Positions 1 to 12,212 are shown, counted from the stretch's first letter. The stretch: 64,000 nucleotides of DNA from Telopea speciosissima (GCF_018873765.1 NC_057920.1:9871307-9935306), one strand, 5' to 3'. Made by a program: numbers and translations. Notes: a model not told the origin generated them from the letters alone.

Positions 1-1004
1 GGGACAGTTAATTTTCAGTGTTCTTGCTTTCAAAATTTCACTCCTTATCTTCACCTGCTCTTAATTCTTCTTCATTCCTTTTCTTTCCTTTTTTCCTGCA
101 CGAGGGTTTTGGGTTGGCCTTATCTTGCCTCAGTAATTAGGGCTAAAAATATATTTGGATCTAGTACCTTGGGCATTTATTTCCAATAGTGCAAGATATC
201 TGACATGGACTTGTATCACTCATCCTATTCTGCGTACATATGGAGATGATAAAGCTAGCCACCGCCCCCCAACCCCCCCCCAATAGACACATGTCGGCAA
301 TCTTAGCTCATTAGCCCCTTGATTTGAGTCGTGTGGAGAGCTGATTCTCTTCTTTCTTCTGTGTTGAAACAATTAGTCACGAAAGTTGCAAAACTTTGTT
401 AACTTGGTCTTGAAAATGATAACATATGGCATATCTATTTGTGCTTAAAGGTTTACATTCTTTTGACCTTCTTTCATATGTGCATGACTGTGGCGATACT
501 TTCGGAAAGATAATAGTAGATGCTATTACTATTTTCATGCACAAGTCAAGTGTTTATATTTTTCTTACGTGCACGACACCTAAACTCCACTCAATGGTCA
601 TTTACCCAGAATTTTTAGCCAGACAATTCCCCATACAAGTGACTGAAACACCCCTGAGTGAACAAGTTTCCTGGCTTTAAGGTGAATAGAAACACTTCCC
701 TACTCCCATGACTGGACCTGGCAGGGCTGGCATTCCTCATAGAAAATGTGATGGCAATATTGGATAATGTGTTAAATAATTCACAGGAAAACATTTTACT
801 TCCTCAGGAGTCGCAATGTCTTATCAATTCATCAATTAAATTTAATCACCAGATCTTTTTAGAAAATGTGAGGGCTGGCATTCCTCATAGAAAATGTGAT
901 GACAATAATAGTGCAGTTAAGCGTGGTTATCCAATTTATATTTTCTATTGAACACTGCCAATAACATGCCAGAGTTTGCTTATTTATACAGTAACTCAGC
1001 TTAG
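1..1004 (+). other. Intron 1 of NAC1 (window begins inside it)
   Basis: No coding signal. The first bases match the DNA about 245 bp downstream of NAC3 exon 1 (from about 41399), so the window opens inside the first intron of NAC1 and exon 1 lies just off the left edge. A short direct repeat (near 725-760 and 870-905) is present here and absent from the NAC3 copy. Confidence 0.7.
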
Positions 1005-2928
1005 AGAATCATGTTACAGATGACATGTGGTACTTCTTCAATTCGTCGGATCCTAAAGCTACAGGTACTGGATATTGGAAAGCTACAGGGGAGGGATGCA
1101 GAATACCAAAAAATGCTACCACTACTGGTTGCAGAAATACTCTGGAATTTTACGAAGGCAGAGCTCCTTGTGGAACCAAAACTGATTGGATGATGTATGA
1201 ATACAAGTTATATTGGAAGGGACTCTCTGAAAAGAATGAGGCACAGGTATTTTAAGAACCAATAAATGCCTATCTGCTCTTCAGCTTTGACAAACCTACT
1301 AGCCAACTGCTGATTGCTTGCATAATTTGCAGGATTCCAATTCACTGTGTACGGTCTTTCTCAATAGCATCCAGAGTCCAAACCATGAACAGCACCAGAA
1401 CCATACTGGTGCAGATGATGCTAATGGAAATTGTATTCGTCCAATGTCAGCAATCAGGGTGAACGAATGTGGCTTGAGAAGGTCCCAGGTAAGTGAACTC
1501 CATTACTTGGTTTCTTTGCTGCCTTGTTGGAAAGGACATCTTCTGCAGCACTATATGATAAGGTGCTTTGTATATTTCTTGACTGCCTCCCACTCCCGCA
1601 TCAATGTTGTACTGATTCAAAATAAATCCCTACTAGGTTCATGGAGAGAACTCAGTCCACAGTCTCTCTAGTGTGTTTGCACATGTTGTCTTGATTGAAA
1701 ACATGAGCAGTGACTGTGCTTGTGAGATTCATCTATGGAATTGAAGTTAGCTGCTCATTTTGGGACCATGGCTTCTCTTGTGCATTTGGATTTTTGCATA
1801 CTGATTCTTCGCATAAAATGAGTATGGGATTTAGTATGCTTTCATCTCCTATTTTAAAACATCAGACATGTTTATACCTGTGCAGGTGAACTATGGTATT
1901 GATGAGAATGGACCGGCAGCTGTGTCTGAAAGGTATCTGCCAGATCAGAGGCCTAATAATCCAGTCCAGGACCTGCATGAAAACTATGATTTCTCAATAG
2001 GAGACTTCATAGAATTAAATGATCTTGTTAATCCTGAATCTCCTTCCAGTTCTGAATCAAGTTGCTTGACCATGTCATCGGATGAATGCTTTGATTCCTT
2101 GGCCTTGTTGCGGGATATAGAGGCTGAAAATACACAGAAAACCCAGACAAATTCTACATTCTGTGTCTCTACATCTCACAGACCCAAACAGATGGTTCTC
2201 AAGTCAACATCGTCTGGTATGTCCACCAATCAGTTCTTTTTCCAGTCGTTTCTAATATCTATATCCTTGTTGCGGTTTCTCAATTGTGTTGGATAAATTC
2301 ATATTATGTCTTCAAACTTAAGAAATCTTAGTTTTCTTCAGTCACAACTATTGTCTGTTAAAATATAGATACCGCCAGAAGCAAGTGTCAGGACCCATCA
2401 TGGTGGGCCCTTTGCTTAGACGAATAAGCACATAATCAGACGACATGCAAGCTGAGGTGGAGATTTCCATTGGTCCTCACAATATGCACCCTTGCAGAGT
2501 TCGGGACCCACCATTAGACTTGCATTGTATACTTGTATAACTACTATCTAAATGATTATTGACCCTGACCATTGTCTAGTCCTTACCTATGTTATTGGTG
2601 GGAAATCAAACAACAAACCCTTGCTGAATACTGGCCTTGAATGGCTTGTTGGTTGCAATTGATATTAACTTTGCAGTTGGTGAAAGCCTCATCTACAACC
2701 TTATGCCTTCCAGGATCAGCAGTACAGCAACATGTTGCAGTTCAAGGCCCTCGGCTTGCCCTTGAGAACAAGATTCAAAAACATGTTGTAGTTCAAGGCC
2801 CCTATACAAAAGCAGCAAATCAAGTGGCATCATCAAGTGGTCTCCCAGCAGATTCACATGGAAAAAGAAAGGTTGTTGGTTGGATGACAAAGCTTAGGAA
2901 GAAATGTTGCTGCTTCATGCCATTTTAG
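1005..2928 (+). CDS. NAC-domain transcription factor NAC1, exons 2-5 (5' partial)
   Basis: Exons 1005-1246, 1333-1488, 1886-2216 and 2714-2928 all have GT..AG borders. With one carried base from exon 1 they total exactly 315 codons including the TAG stop. Exon 2 encodes NAC subdomains C-D: WYFFNSSDPKATGTGYWKATG, then GTKTDWMMYEYKL. It is shorter than a canonical NAC domain, lacking the usual KYPNG/RPNR stretch. Exon 4 encodes an acidic, Ser-rich region (DFIELNDLV, SSDECFDSLALLRDIE), typical of NAC activation tails. The last exon ends in a basic, Cys-rich tail, KLRKKCCCFMPF. NAC proteins are nuclear DNA-binding regulators. Exon 1 (subdomains A-B) is inferred from the NAC3 copy at 40954-41153. 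The exon 2 acceptor differs from the paralogue and rescues the frame. This is the only NAC copy here with an open frame; the subfamily was not identified. Confidence 0.72.
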
Positions 2929-2983
2929 CTTTTGTATGTGTGTATATATATTATATGTTTTATAAGAGTGTGATAGGTAGTTT

Positions 2984-3312
2984 AGGCTCCGTCTGGTTGC
3001 CAAAAAAAGGAAGGGAAAGAAAGTGAAATTGGTTTTAAAAAGAAAAAAGAAAATTAGTTATCATTGCCTAACATGATTGTATAACCTACTTAAAATTCTC
3101 ACCATATTTAGTAATTATACTTTTCAAATGTAATTTTTATTTTACTTTTCAAATCCAAATGATTTAGATTCAAAGTAAGGTAAAATTTAATAACCAAAAT
3201 TGGAATGATTTGATGTTAGTGACACAATCATGTTAGGTAAGGATCACAAAAGTTTCTTTTTTGAGTTTGAAAATTTTCACTTTCCTATTCTTTATTTCCG
3301 TTGCAACCAGAC
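2984..3312. mobile_element. MITE in the 3' flank of NAC1
   Basis: About 330 bp, AT-rich, with short inverted ends (GTCTGGTTGC / GCAACCAGAC). The same element occupies the same place after NAC3 (43376-43703), so it was present before the module duplicated. No ORF. Confidence 0.5.
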
Positions 3313-5019
3313 ATTATGGACAGGATTAGTATATTTACACTTTGTAGAGGTATTGCTTCTCTGTTTTTTTTTTTTTTTCCCGACCATTACCCCTTTGTAT
3401 AACTCACCATAAAAGAAGTATATAGTTTTCTGGAAATTTAACCAAGTACTTGTGCTTTTGTGTGTGAGCATATAAAACATTGAAAACAACTGGAGTTGTC
3501 ATATAAAAGTGGACAAGGAGAGAAACACATGCACTTGCTGTAGTTGTTATTTACTAGGCAATTCTTGTTATATTAGAATGCTCGAAAGTTGAAAATAGCC
3601 TAATAAAGGTGTGGATGATTGGGAGTATACTCAGTTTATTAGGCTCATCACAGATAATGTCTGAACAACTTGGTAGGTTAGTACAGGTATGGATGATTGA
3701 ATGTAAACTTGCAAGGAAGTTCTGCAGATAGTTGTCGAGGTAATAACAAAAAAATCATCTCTCGTTGTTGTACGAAGGTTCATCTCCAAGATCAATTGAT
3801 TTTGCAGCAGTAATGATCTTAATATTCTAGTATTGAACCATTTCTGTGGCAAGGCATATGCCCTTGTGGACTTTAGTGTTGGGGCCGGGGTGAAGCTCAG
3901 TAAAAAGTGCAGACAAAGGTCTTCAGCTGCTAGTTAAATATTGAACTTGGGTGATTCTTACATTGGAATGAACTTTCACTGTTTAAACTGGAAAATTATG
4001 TTGCTAAATAGAAAATGGCATTCGAAGGTGGCCCTAACCTTTTGGTAGTTTTGAACAAAAAGGCCACTCTTACACTTGAAGCTGCACTTTCACACTTGCA
4101 GCTCAAGTTTTCTAACCATTTGCTTCAAGCAATGACCCCTTTCTACTATATTGATTTGATAACTAACTACTTGGTGGAATTGAACAATCTTACTGAACAG
4201 TTGCAATGATTTTCTCTTGAATTGTTTGAAGTGCATCTTTCATGAAACTATCAAAAAAGGAATAAGGCCAAATGTAGAATTTAGGAAGGACCTTACTTTG
4301 CTTCTTGTTCAAGGAGGCCTACAATTATTTAAAATCTTTTTAAGTCCCCCTACTTGTCTATTAATCGATGGCAAGGATTTGATCTTAAAAACTACTTTTT
4401 CTTATGATCTTATCCTTTTGATGTAGCTTTCAAATGATAATTGACCCTTGCAGAGTTATGGGACACACCTATAGATTTGGTTTTATTATACTAAATAGTA
4501 AAACTAAGTATCTAAATGATAATTGCTCCTGACCATTGGATAGTCATTCTTTTTTCTTTTTGGTGAACCTCCCTCCCTTGCTGGATACTTTCCGTGGCCC
4601 ACCTGAAAAGTGGGAGGGACACTGCTGTGTTGGATGGAGGATTTGCACGAAATTCATTTTGAAATCCAAACAAATACTATCGACAAATTAGATTGTGAAT
4701 TCAATGGATTCATTTGACTTAAGGATTCGAGGGTGGCCCAATGATTTTTAGAATCTCTGATGTATAATGTTATATATCTAAATCTAAGATAAATGATAAT
4801 TCTAAGAATTATCATTTATCTTAGAATTTGACTTAAGAATTTTTTATAGAATAAAAAAAAAATTCTAAGATAAATGATAATTCTTTTCTCCTTTTTTCTA
4901 CATTTAGTTGGGGAAAAATAAAGTTGTTAGGTTCAGTGGTGCCTAAGCCCAGACACAGGAAGGACGAAATGAGCATTACCATTTAGGACTCAGGCTGCCC
5001 TCCGCCTCATAATTGGTCC
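3313..5019. other. Downstream spacer of NAC1, no gene
   Basis: Closely matches 43704-45430 downstream of NAC3, with small indels; short ORFs here are not conserved in frame. It includes a small AT-rich inverted repeat around 4758-4876 (built on ATAATTCTAAGA/TCTTAGAATTAT) that is mostly missing from the other copy. Similarity to the other module ends near 4970. Confidence 0.6.
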
Positions 5020-5552
5020 CCCCCCACCTCTCGGTTTCCTTAAACTGAATTGTGATGCCTTCTTTATCCCCTCCTCCTCCTTAGGGGGGTATAGGTATCA
5101 TTTTGCGCAATCACATGGGAAATCCAATTCTGGCCTTCTCAGAACCTGGCATCGTCTCCTCTGTGTTGATGGGGGAAGCTATGGCCTTGCGCGCCGGGTT
5201 GTTAACCATCTTAGAAGCAAATTTGGGCAATGTGATTATCGAGTCGGACTACTCCCAGCTGATTTCTCTGCTGCTCAACAGGACAGACTCTCATACCCCT
5301 TATTTGGTTGCAAGCATAGTGGATGACATCGCGGTTTTGAAATCCAGCTTAGAGGGATGCTCTCTCTCTTGTATTTCTAGAGAAGCGAATAGTATCGCTG
5401 ATTCTCTAGCTAGGAAAACCCTGTCTATGGCAAGTAGGACAGATTGGCCTATTTCCTCTCCTTGGCTTCATGATTTATGTAATTTGGATGCCTTGAGCTC
5501 CCCTTGCCTTCTTTTGCAATAAATTCACTCTTTACCAAAAAAAAAAAAAAAA
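5020..5552 (+). pseudogene. LINE 3' end: RNase H-like domain, 5'-truncated, frameshifted
   Basis: Encodes a plant RVT_3-type RNase H domain from an L1-type retrotransposon. It starts GFLKLNCDAFF, then after a shift in a G run near 5085 continues as GGIGIILRNHMGNPI. The acidic catalytic residues are visible as D in CDAFF, E in GEAMALRAG, D in ESDYSQL and D in NSIADSLA. A stop is followed by a 16-A tail at 5537-5552. The segment interrupts spacer DNA that is uninterrupted in the module 3 spacer near 50137, so it is an insertion. No reverse transcriptase remains. Confidence 0.8.
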
Positions 5553-7250
5553 TAGTGGCTGAGCTTCTATTGTCTTTTATAATGCAAAGTTCAATCGATT
5601 ATTCAAATTATAAACAGCCTTCTCAGGGGTTATGTTAATCAGATTAATTGGACTTGAATGAACTAATCAAGTCATAAACAATTGATCCGATTGGTACAAG
5701 TAGGGCCTATCAATGTTGAATTTAGATTCTCTTCAATGACATTTAACCATTAAAGTCAATCTCCCACCATCCATGGGGTGTGGACCCCCACATCCCAGAG
5801 GTGGTCCCCTTACAAGGATTAAATCTTGGTATCAGGTTCAGGATTGGTATCAATCCCGATTGACACTGACATGAATCGGTCGATATGGGCCGTATCAGAC
5901 GATTTGCTCTCTTTTATGACCAAAAAAAGAAAAAAAATTCAAATTTTGAACCATTTTGCCCTCAGTATGGACCGATATACCGCACCAGTATCGGTATCAT
6001 ATCAGTATTAGGTACCAGCGATTCCTTTTCATCTAGCCCCTGGTGTCGGAGCATCAATGAACACAGTTATAAAAGGTCGAGAGAGTACCGCGGATGCACG
6101 TTCACTGCTAGATTTATTCTCAGATGTCTTGCCATGTCGAGCCAAGAGTAGCATCCCAGATTACTTTCCATTTAATCTGGTATGTGTTGTCTTCGGCACT
6201 ATTTGGTGTTCTGCTTTTCTTTCAAATGCAAAATGTCTGTCCCTATTGATGCTTCCACGAGCGCTCCCATTAGCTTCCGTACACATGGAGGGGACACACT
6301 CTCTCGCAAGAAACACTTCCCCTAAAAATTTACTTTACTTTTGGTTCAAATCCCTTGGATTCGAAAAGTAATTTAATAACCACATTGAAAAATAGAACCA
6401 TTAACTAAATATGATCGATAAGAAATTTAGAAATTTATGTTATACAATCAATGTAAGATAATGATTAGTATAAAAATTTATTTTTCTTTTTAAAACTTAA
6501 TTTTACAAAAAAAATTTCTCCATTTACAACGAAACTGAGCCTTTATGTTGGGGGGAGTTTGTTAAGTGGTTAAGTAAGCTTTGCAATGGGGAATTTGCTT
6601 TTCTCCAAACCTGGCTAGATCAAAAACCTAGAATCAAATTGTGTAAAAGTTAAAAATTGATCTGCATTCTTCACTGAAACTAGTTTTTGAGTTGACCTGT
6701 GACTATATTGTGCTGAATTGAGTTGTTTGCTTTAGAGTATAAACTATGTGTGTACTGTAATTTTCATACCACAGTTCAAGTAAAATTGATGGAAGACGTA
6801 CCAAAAAAGGTTGAGCTTCCTTCCATAATCATAATCCAAAAAAATATCACTCCCCTGACACAGTTTATCTCTCACATTATTACACATGTATATTTGGCAG
6901 TCAATGGGAGCGCGCACATAAAGGCATTAGGCAGACAATCGTTACTTTCTTTCATGGGCGGCAGTATAGTCATTTTTGCCCTCTCTGTTTGGACATAGAT
7001 AGGTGTGCACGTGCGACACCCAGTGAAAACATACCTAGAAGCATCAAATAGGTGGTCACCGACTTGCTTAAATATGGTCCGCTTCACACCACAATGCCTC
7101 TTCCAAGAGTCATATGCGCCATATTACATAGAAGTTGATTTGGTGAGCACTATATTTGTGGTGCATGGCTTAATGAATGCTGCCCATCATGGGGACTTCA
7201 TGGGATTCTTAAGACAAAAGATGTATGAGCTTGGTTGAAGCTCCCTATTT
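5553..7250. other. Module spacer (copy 1), no convincing gene
   Basis: Matches 50137-51450 and 52060-52620 of module 3. The two copies differ by a hAT MITE and a LINE present only in module 3. Stretches such as 6057-6180 stay roughly open in both copies, but without splice signals or a known domain, so no gene is called. Confidence 0.55.
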
Positions 7251-7264
7251 GTATGTGGAGAACC

Positions 7265-7288
7265 CTCTCTCTCTCTCTCTCTCTCTCT
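7265..7288. repeat. (CT)n microsatellite
   Basis: An uninterrupted CT run, the first of several (also 7424-7441, 8640-8653 and 9380-9401) at the edges of repeated blocks upstream of UPF0496-1. Confidence 0.9.
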
Positions 7289-7422
7289 AAAATGTGACAT
7301 GGATGTGGTCTCTTTCTCTCTCTGAAGCTCCCTAATCTTAGAGACTTTGACTTTATTTTTGAGGATTGCCAAGTTATCTTTATGTGGAGAACTCTCTCTC
7401 TCGTTTATCAAAAAAGAGAACT

Positions 7423-7932
7423 CTCTCTCTCTCTCTCTCTTAAATGTGACATGGATGTGGTCTTCTTGTTGGCAATGCGTGCTTGTTTGACTGTTTGTAG
7501 TGAGAAATGCATAGCAAGAAAGGGTAATGAAGGTCACATGTACCATATAAACACAAAAGTGGAAGTTGAGAAAATGGTTCACAGATGGAGAAGGGAGGGG
7601 AGTTGGATTTTTCCTGATGGACCCAACGTTTTAAAAATTGGAACCCGGTAATCGAATCGGTGAATTGGCTGACATCGATCTCGATTTTTATCGATTCTAA
7701 ATTTTGCTTCCTGGATTGGAATCGGATCAATCGGTTCTTAAATCATTTTCTGTATAAATCATCTTGAATTGAAACGATTCATGAGCCGATTCTCAATTTC
7801 TAAACCGATTTGATTTTTACCATAAAATAGCTTAAATTCCTAATTCTTGAATCAATTCAGTTCCATTTCAGACCGAAATCCTTTCTAACGGATTCCTTTC
7901 CTGATTCCAAGTTTTAAAACCTTGAGTGGACC
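7423..7932. repeat. Direct repeat R1 upstream of UPF0496-1
   Basis: About 0.5 kb, repeated in the same orientation at 8632-9130. Its right part is a repeat whose ends read CGTTTTAAAAAT... and ...AAGTTTTAAAACCTTG, so it is a MITE-like insertion that pre-dates the duplication. The left edge is a CT microsatellite. Confidence 0.8.
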
Positions 7933-7972
7933 GCAAATAGTTAGGCTATGACATTGTTGTTGTTGGTACTTG

Positions 7973-8292
7973 GTTTTTTTTTTATATCAAAGATGGGCAG
8001 CGTCAGCTACCCAAACAATTTATTAATGAAACAAATAAGAAGAAAGTCTGCGGAAGATCGCAGGATTAGCAATACTATCAGGTGGTGAAAACCACCAAAC
8101 TTTAGACAATCCAAAACGAGAGGCACTCGTAGCCAACAAGTGGGCTTCCCTGTTGAGGGAACGGGGAACAAAAGTATACAACACTAAACGAAACTGAGAT
8201 CTCAGCCACAACCGCTGCAGCCCAGTCTAAAGACCCAGAACCTGAATTCAAAGCTTTAACCAGAGACAAACAGTCCGAGAACACTAATAACC
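7973..8292 (-). pseudogene. LINE 3' end fragment (RNase H C-terminus)
   Basis: Read on the minus strand it gives RNase H-like peptides in two frames: DCLSLVKALNSG, then FVPRSLNREAHLLA and a tail with KVWWFSP. The 3' end abuts a T run at 7976-7986, which is the poly(A) on the minus strand. The module 3 spacer near 52950-53000 continues across this point without it, so it is a 5'-truncated insertion with at least one frameshift. Confidence 0.7.
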
Positions 8293-8360
8293 AAAATGCC
8301 AGTTTCCAAAAGTTTCAAGAAACTATCTGGCACACCAACACAAAAAAAAAAAAAAAAAAA

Positions 8361-8527
8361 GGAAAGTAGTTCTCTGTCCGGAAGTGTGGTCTATGCCAGC
8401 ACTCTCATGTGTCTATCTCTCTCCTCCTCAAAACAAGGAGGCAGAGATATCTTTTCACATGAGAGGAGAGAGATAGACTCATGGGAGTGCTGGCATAGGC
8501 CACACTCCCAGACAGAGAACTTTTTCC
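8361..8527. mobile_element. Foldback MITE (hairpin)
   Basis: Two arms of about 65 bp are near-perfect inverted copies (GGAAAGTAGTTCTCTGTCC ... ACAGAGAACTTTTTCCC) around a short loop. Closely related hairpins lie at 45654-45822 and, more distantly, 63423-63588. It sits next to a long A run. No coding capacity. Confidence 0.8.
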
Positions 8528-8561
8528 CAAAAAGATATTAGCGGGAGAACTCATTTTCATC

Positions 8562-8569
8562 TATAAATA
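8562..8569 (+). promoter_or_regulatory. Duplicated TATA box/leader of UPF0496
   Basis: TATAAATA followed by the same leader found before UPF0496-1 (GAACCCGGAAGCCGG, then a CT-rich run). Here the leader is cut off at its CT run and joined to direct repeat R2, not to a coding sequence, so this is an orphan core promoter. Confidence 0.5.
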
Positions 8570-8631
8570 GGCAAAGCCCTCAACCGTCGAGAACCCGGAA
8601 GCCGGAACGCAGTATTTATAGTTCCCTTCAA

Positions 8632-9130
8632 AATTTCTCTCTCTCTCTCTCTTAAATGTGACATGGATGTGGTCTTCTTGTTGGCAATGCGTGCTTCTTT
8701 GACTGTTTGTAGTGAGAAATGCATGGCAAGGAAGGGTGATGAAGGTCACATGTACCATATAAACACAAAAGTGGAAGTTGAGAAAATGGTTCACAGATGG
8801 AGAAGGGGGGGGGGGGGAGTTGGATTTTTCCAGATGGACCCAACGTTTTAAAAATCGGAAATCGGTAATCAAATCAGTGAATTGGCTGACATCGATCCCA
8901 ATTTTTATCGATTCTAATTGTTGCTTCCTGAATCAGAATTGGATCGATTGATTCTTAATCATTTTCTTTATAAATCATTTGAATTGGAAGAATTCATAAG
9001 CTGATTCCCGATTCTTAAACCGATTTGATTTTCACCGTCAAATAGGTTAGATTCCTGATTTTTTAACCAGTTCAGTTTGATTTCGGCCGATTTTTTATTC
9101 CAAGTTTTAAAACCTTGGGTGGACCCTATA
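8632..9130. repeat. Direct repeat R2 upstream of UPF0496-1
   Basis: Second copy of the block at 7423-7932. It lacks the LINE and foldback insertions that follow R1, so those insertions came later or entered only the first copy. Confidence 0.8.
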
Positions 9131-9299
9131 TAGTTAAGAGGGAAGTTTCACAGACGGCCGTATCCCTCCTCACAAAGAATTAAAAAAATCTAATTTATTA
9201 ATACTTCTAACCCATTAATAAATACTTGAAACTTCCACTCTCTCACAGAGCCGTGTGTATGAGAACTTTCGGAATTAAGCGGGAGAACTCATTCTCGTC

Positions 9300-9307
9300 T
9301 ATAAATA
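9300..9307 (+). promoter_or_regulatory. TATA box of UPF0496-1
   Basis: TATAAATA lies about 200 bp before the ATG at 9504, followed by a long pyrimidine-rich leader (CT repeats, then AAGTGGAAACTGAGGTTCC). The same TATA-leader arrangement is seen before the other UPF0496 copies. Confidence 0.5.
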
Positions 9308-9503
9308 GGCCAACAAAGCCCTCAACCGTCGAGAACCCGGAAGCCGGGAACACAGCATTTATAGTTCCCTTCAAAATTTCTCTCTCTGTCTCTCTCTCTC
9401 TCTGCCCGTCCCTTCCTCCTTCCATTAAAGTGGAAACTGAGGTTCCAGATTGAATCTGTATAATTCTTGTAGATTCTATTCAGGGTCTGAATAGAGTGCA
9501 TCG

Positions 9504-10649
9504 ATGGGAGGACAATTCAGCAATAGGAGAGGGGAGACTCTGCCTGTCTTTCAGCGCGGTTCCAATTTGCAGTACTCAGTCGAGATGAGCTCAAATGAAG
9601 CAGCAACAGCATTCAGCCTCGACGACCCAAATTTGCAGTCTTTCGATTCCACCCTGCAAGTAAGCACGAACCCACCCTGTCATAATCACAATTGGCTCTG
9701 GGATCGAGCTTCGAGCGCTCTCATTTGACTCACTAAAAGAAGTTACTGGAAGCTTCCTTGAGATGAACCAGGAAGTTGTCCAAGGCATCTTACATTGTAA
9801 GAAAGGTAAATGGAAAAACAAGCAACTCTTCGAGCTTGTGAAGGATTACTTCGAGAGTAGTCAGCAAACTTTGGATTCCTGTACGGCCTTGGATGAATGC
9901 CTAATGAAATCCCGTGACAGGCAGTTGATCCTTCATGTTCAATTGCAAAAATTTGAGGAGGAGGAGAGAGAGGGGTAGATGACAAAAAGCATTGGGCGAC
10001 ACTGGAGGAGGAACTGAAGAATTTTAAGGCTGCTGGGAACCCATTCACGGAGGAGTTCTCCCAAAACTTCCTAACGGTTCACAACCATCAGGTGTTGATG
10101 TTAGAGAAGCTGCAACTTCGAAAGAACAAACTCTATAAGAAGCTTGAATCTGTGGAGACATGGAGGAAGGTTTCAAGCATTATATTTGCTGCAACTTTTG
10201 CTGCCATAATTATTTGCTCGGTGGTGGCAGGTGCCATGGCAGCGCCTCATGTTGTTGCTGCAGTGGCAGCTGCTACTTCAATCCCTGTAGGATCAATTGG
10301 TACTTGGTTTAATTCTCTTTGGAAGGGCTATGAGAATACTCTGAAAGAACAGAAGAAATTGATTGACTCAATGTACGCTGCCACTTATAATGCAATCAAG
10401 GACTTGGAGGGTATTTGGGTTCCGGTTAACCTCTTGTCAATAGAGATCCAAACTCTAATGCAAAATGCTGATTTTGCCTTTAGGGAAGGAGGGGCAGTGA
10501 AGGTTGTAGTGGAGGAGATCAAGAAGAAGTTGGGGTTTTTTATGAAAGACATAAAAGATTTGACTGAACAAGCTGACAGATGCAGCCAGAATATTCGAAA
10601 GGCGAGGACAGTTGTTCTGCAGAGGGTAAGTAAACATCCCAAGAACTGA
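9504..10649 (+). pseudogene. UPF0496 (DUF677) gene copy 1, two frameshifts
   Basis: Starts MGGQFSNRRGE and ends QRVSKHPKN, as in the intact copy at 37712-38839. Two indels break the frame: a 4-bp duplication near 9671-9678 (frame stops at 9726-9728) and 5 extra bases in a GA-rich run near 9953-9975 (frame stops at about 9978). The shifts sum to nine bases, so the last 186 codons (from 10092) return to the original frame and still encode the conserved hydrophobic hairpin (ICSVVAGAMAAPHVVAAVAA). The intervening frame is open as [20 protein letters not shown]. The family is plant-specific and its biochemical role is not established. This copy probably makes no full-length protein. Confidence 0.85.
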
Positions 10650-12212
10650 AGAAACCTCTTGGTATGCACTGTTGAGTGATGACTGATGTTTGTTCAGTAA
10701 CCTTATGTAATTTTCAGAATTGATACTTTCAGTTCTTAGTTTGGATTTGTTTGAAATGCTGGGCCTTTTTTTTTTTCCTTCAATATCTTTGTTATAATAA
10801 TAATAGAATGTAATTTAAGTACCACATGAATGCAGTTCACTAGTAGTAAATTTGTTGGTGTGATACTTCAGAATGTGATGGTTCCCTCTACTTGTAACAA
10901 ATATTTGATTTCTGCCCTGCTCTGCTCTCTCTGTTTCTCTCTTCAAATACTCTCTATTTTGAAGAATTCAACCTTTATGATTACTATCTTCATGACACCT
11001 AGATTGCAGCAGACAACCATTCCTCACACAAGTGTTACTTTCATTATAATGCAACTTTTAATGTGTACAAATGATATAAATCAACATAACCAAAAAATCT
11101 ATTTATCAAGAACCATAACCAAGGATTCTAAGCAGTGTACAGTTAGCCTCCAAAATTGAATCTATAAACAAGACCTACCCTATATAGTTTAAGCGGATTA
11201 GGGTTTTATTTTTCTCAAAAGGGCTCTTATGGTGATCAGACACTACTGGTCCTCCTCCTCTCTCTCTCTCTCTCTCCACAAAACCATTTGCTTACTTAGT
11301 CCTTGTGATGGGATCATGAGGCATCCTCCTTACGTCTTATCCTCGATATGGTTTGTCTGATTAAGGCTCTCTAGTTATAGAAATGAGAAAATTTTGGATA
11401 ATGTAGTTTATTTTCAAGTGAATATATATATAAGTCAGCATTTAAAAGTTCTCCATGAAGTTTAACTGATTCATAGATTTTTCCTTCAGATCTGAGGGGT
11501 GAGTCCGCCTTTATTGAAATATCTTAATGTCAGTTGAAAGGACTGAACCAGAAATGGATTGGATTTATAGGAACCTAAGGGTAAAGCCAATATGTGATAG
11601 GATGAGGGAAAGTTGATTGAGATGATTTCAGTCCTGTGCATCGAAGACCAGTGACTACACTGGTGAAAAAGAGTGATATGATTCTAGTTGAAGGTGTTAG
11701 AAGGGCTGGGATTCACTAAGGTTGAAGTAGTGAGTAGAAGCTTCAGTGCTCATGTCTTAATAGAAAATATAGCCCCTGCAAGATTGGAATAGAGAACAGG
11801 TTTTGTGTATCAAACCCTAAGATGTTTGCAAATGGCTTGGTGGAGAATGTCCAAAATATTGAGTAATTGGGTTTCTTCACATTCCATTTATGGTTAATTT
11901 TACTGCTAGTTTGAGAATTTCCAGTAATAATAGAATGAGTAGTGTGACCCTCTGGATTGTGGAAATATTTTGTTTTGTGAAAATTTTATTAATATTTGAA
12001 TACATATTTTTTTTTCAAGGAAAATAATCTTTTGAAGTCATGTAAAGGGTTGTTACACTCTGAAAAGTTCTTATTTTGACTATGCTATATATGCTCACAT
12101 AGAACTTTCACTAGGTTGGGGCTATTTAGTTTCGATCTTGATCATCTGATCATGTTTGGTGCATGAATTTGGGTTTAAATTTTTCCCTGTTGTATTCATC
12201 TCATTTTTTTTA
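10650..12212. other. UPF0496-NAC intergenic DNA, module 2
   Basis: Matches 38840-40850 of module 3 almost throughout. Short ORFs are not conserved in frame. It contains a CT run near 11258-11276 and no recognised gene. Confidence 0.6.

Noticed and set aside
6057..6371. 104-residue ORF with a partly similar reading in module 3
   Set aside because: Similarity follows from recent duplication of non-coding spacer; the frame ends differ and no domain is visible.
10385..10669. 94-residue minus ORF, also seen at 38575-38859 and 54668-54952
   Set aside because: Antisense shadow of the conserved UPF0496 3' coding region; conservation follows the sense frame.
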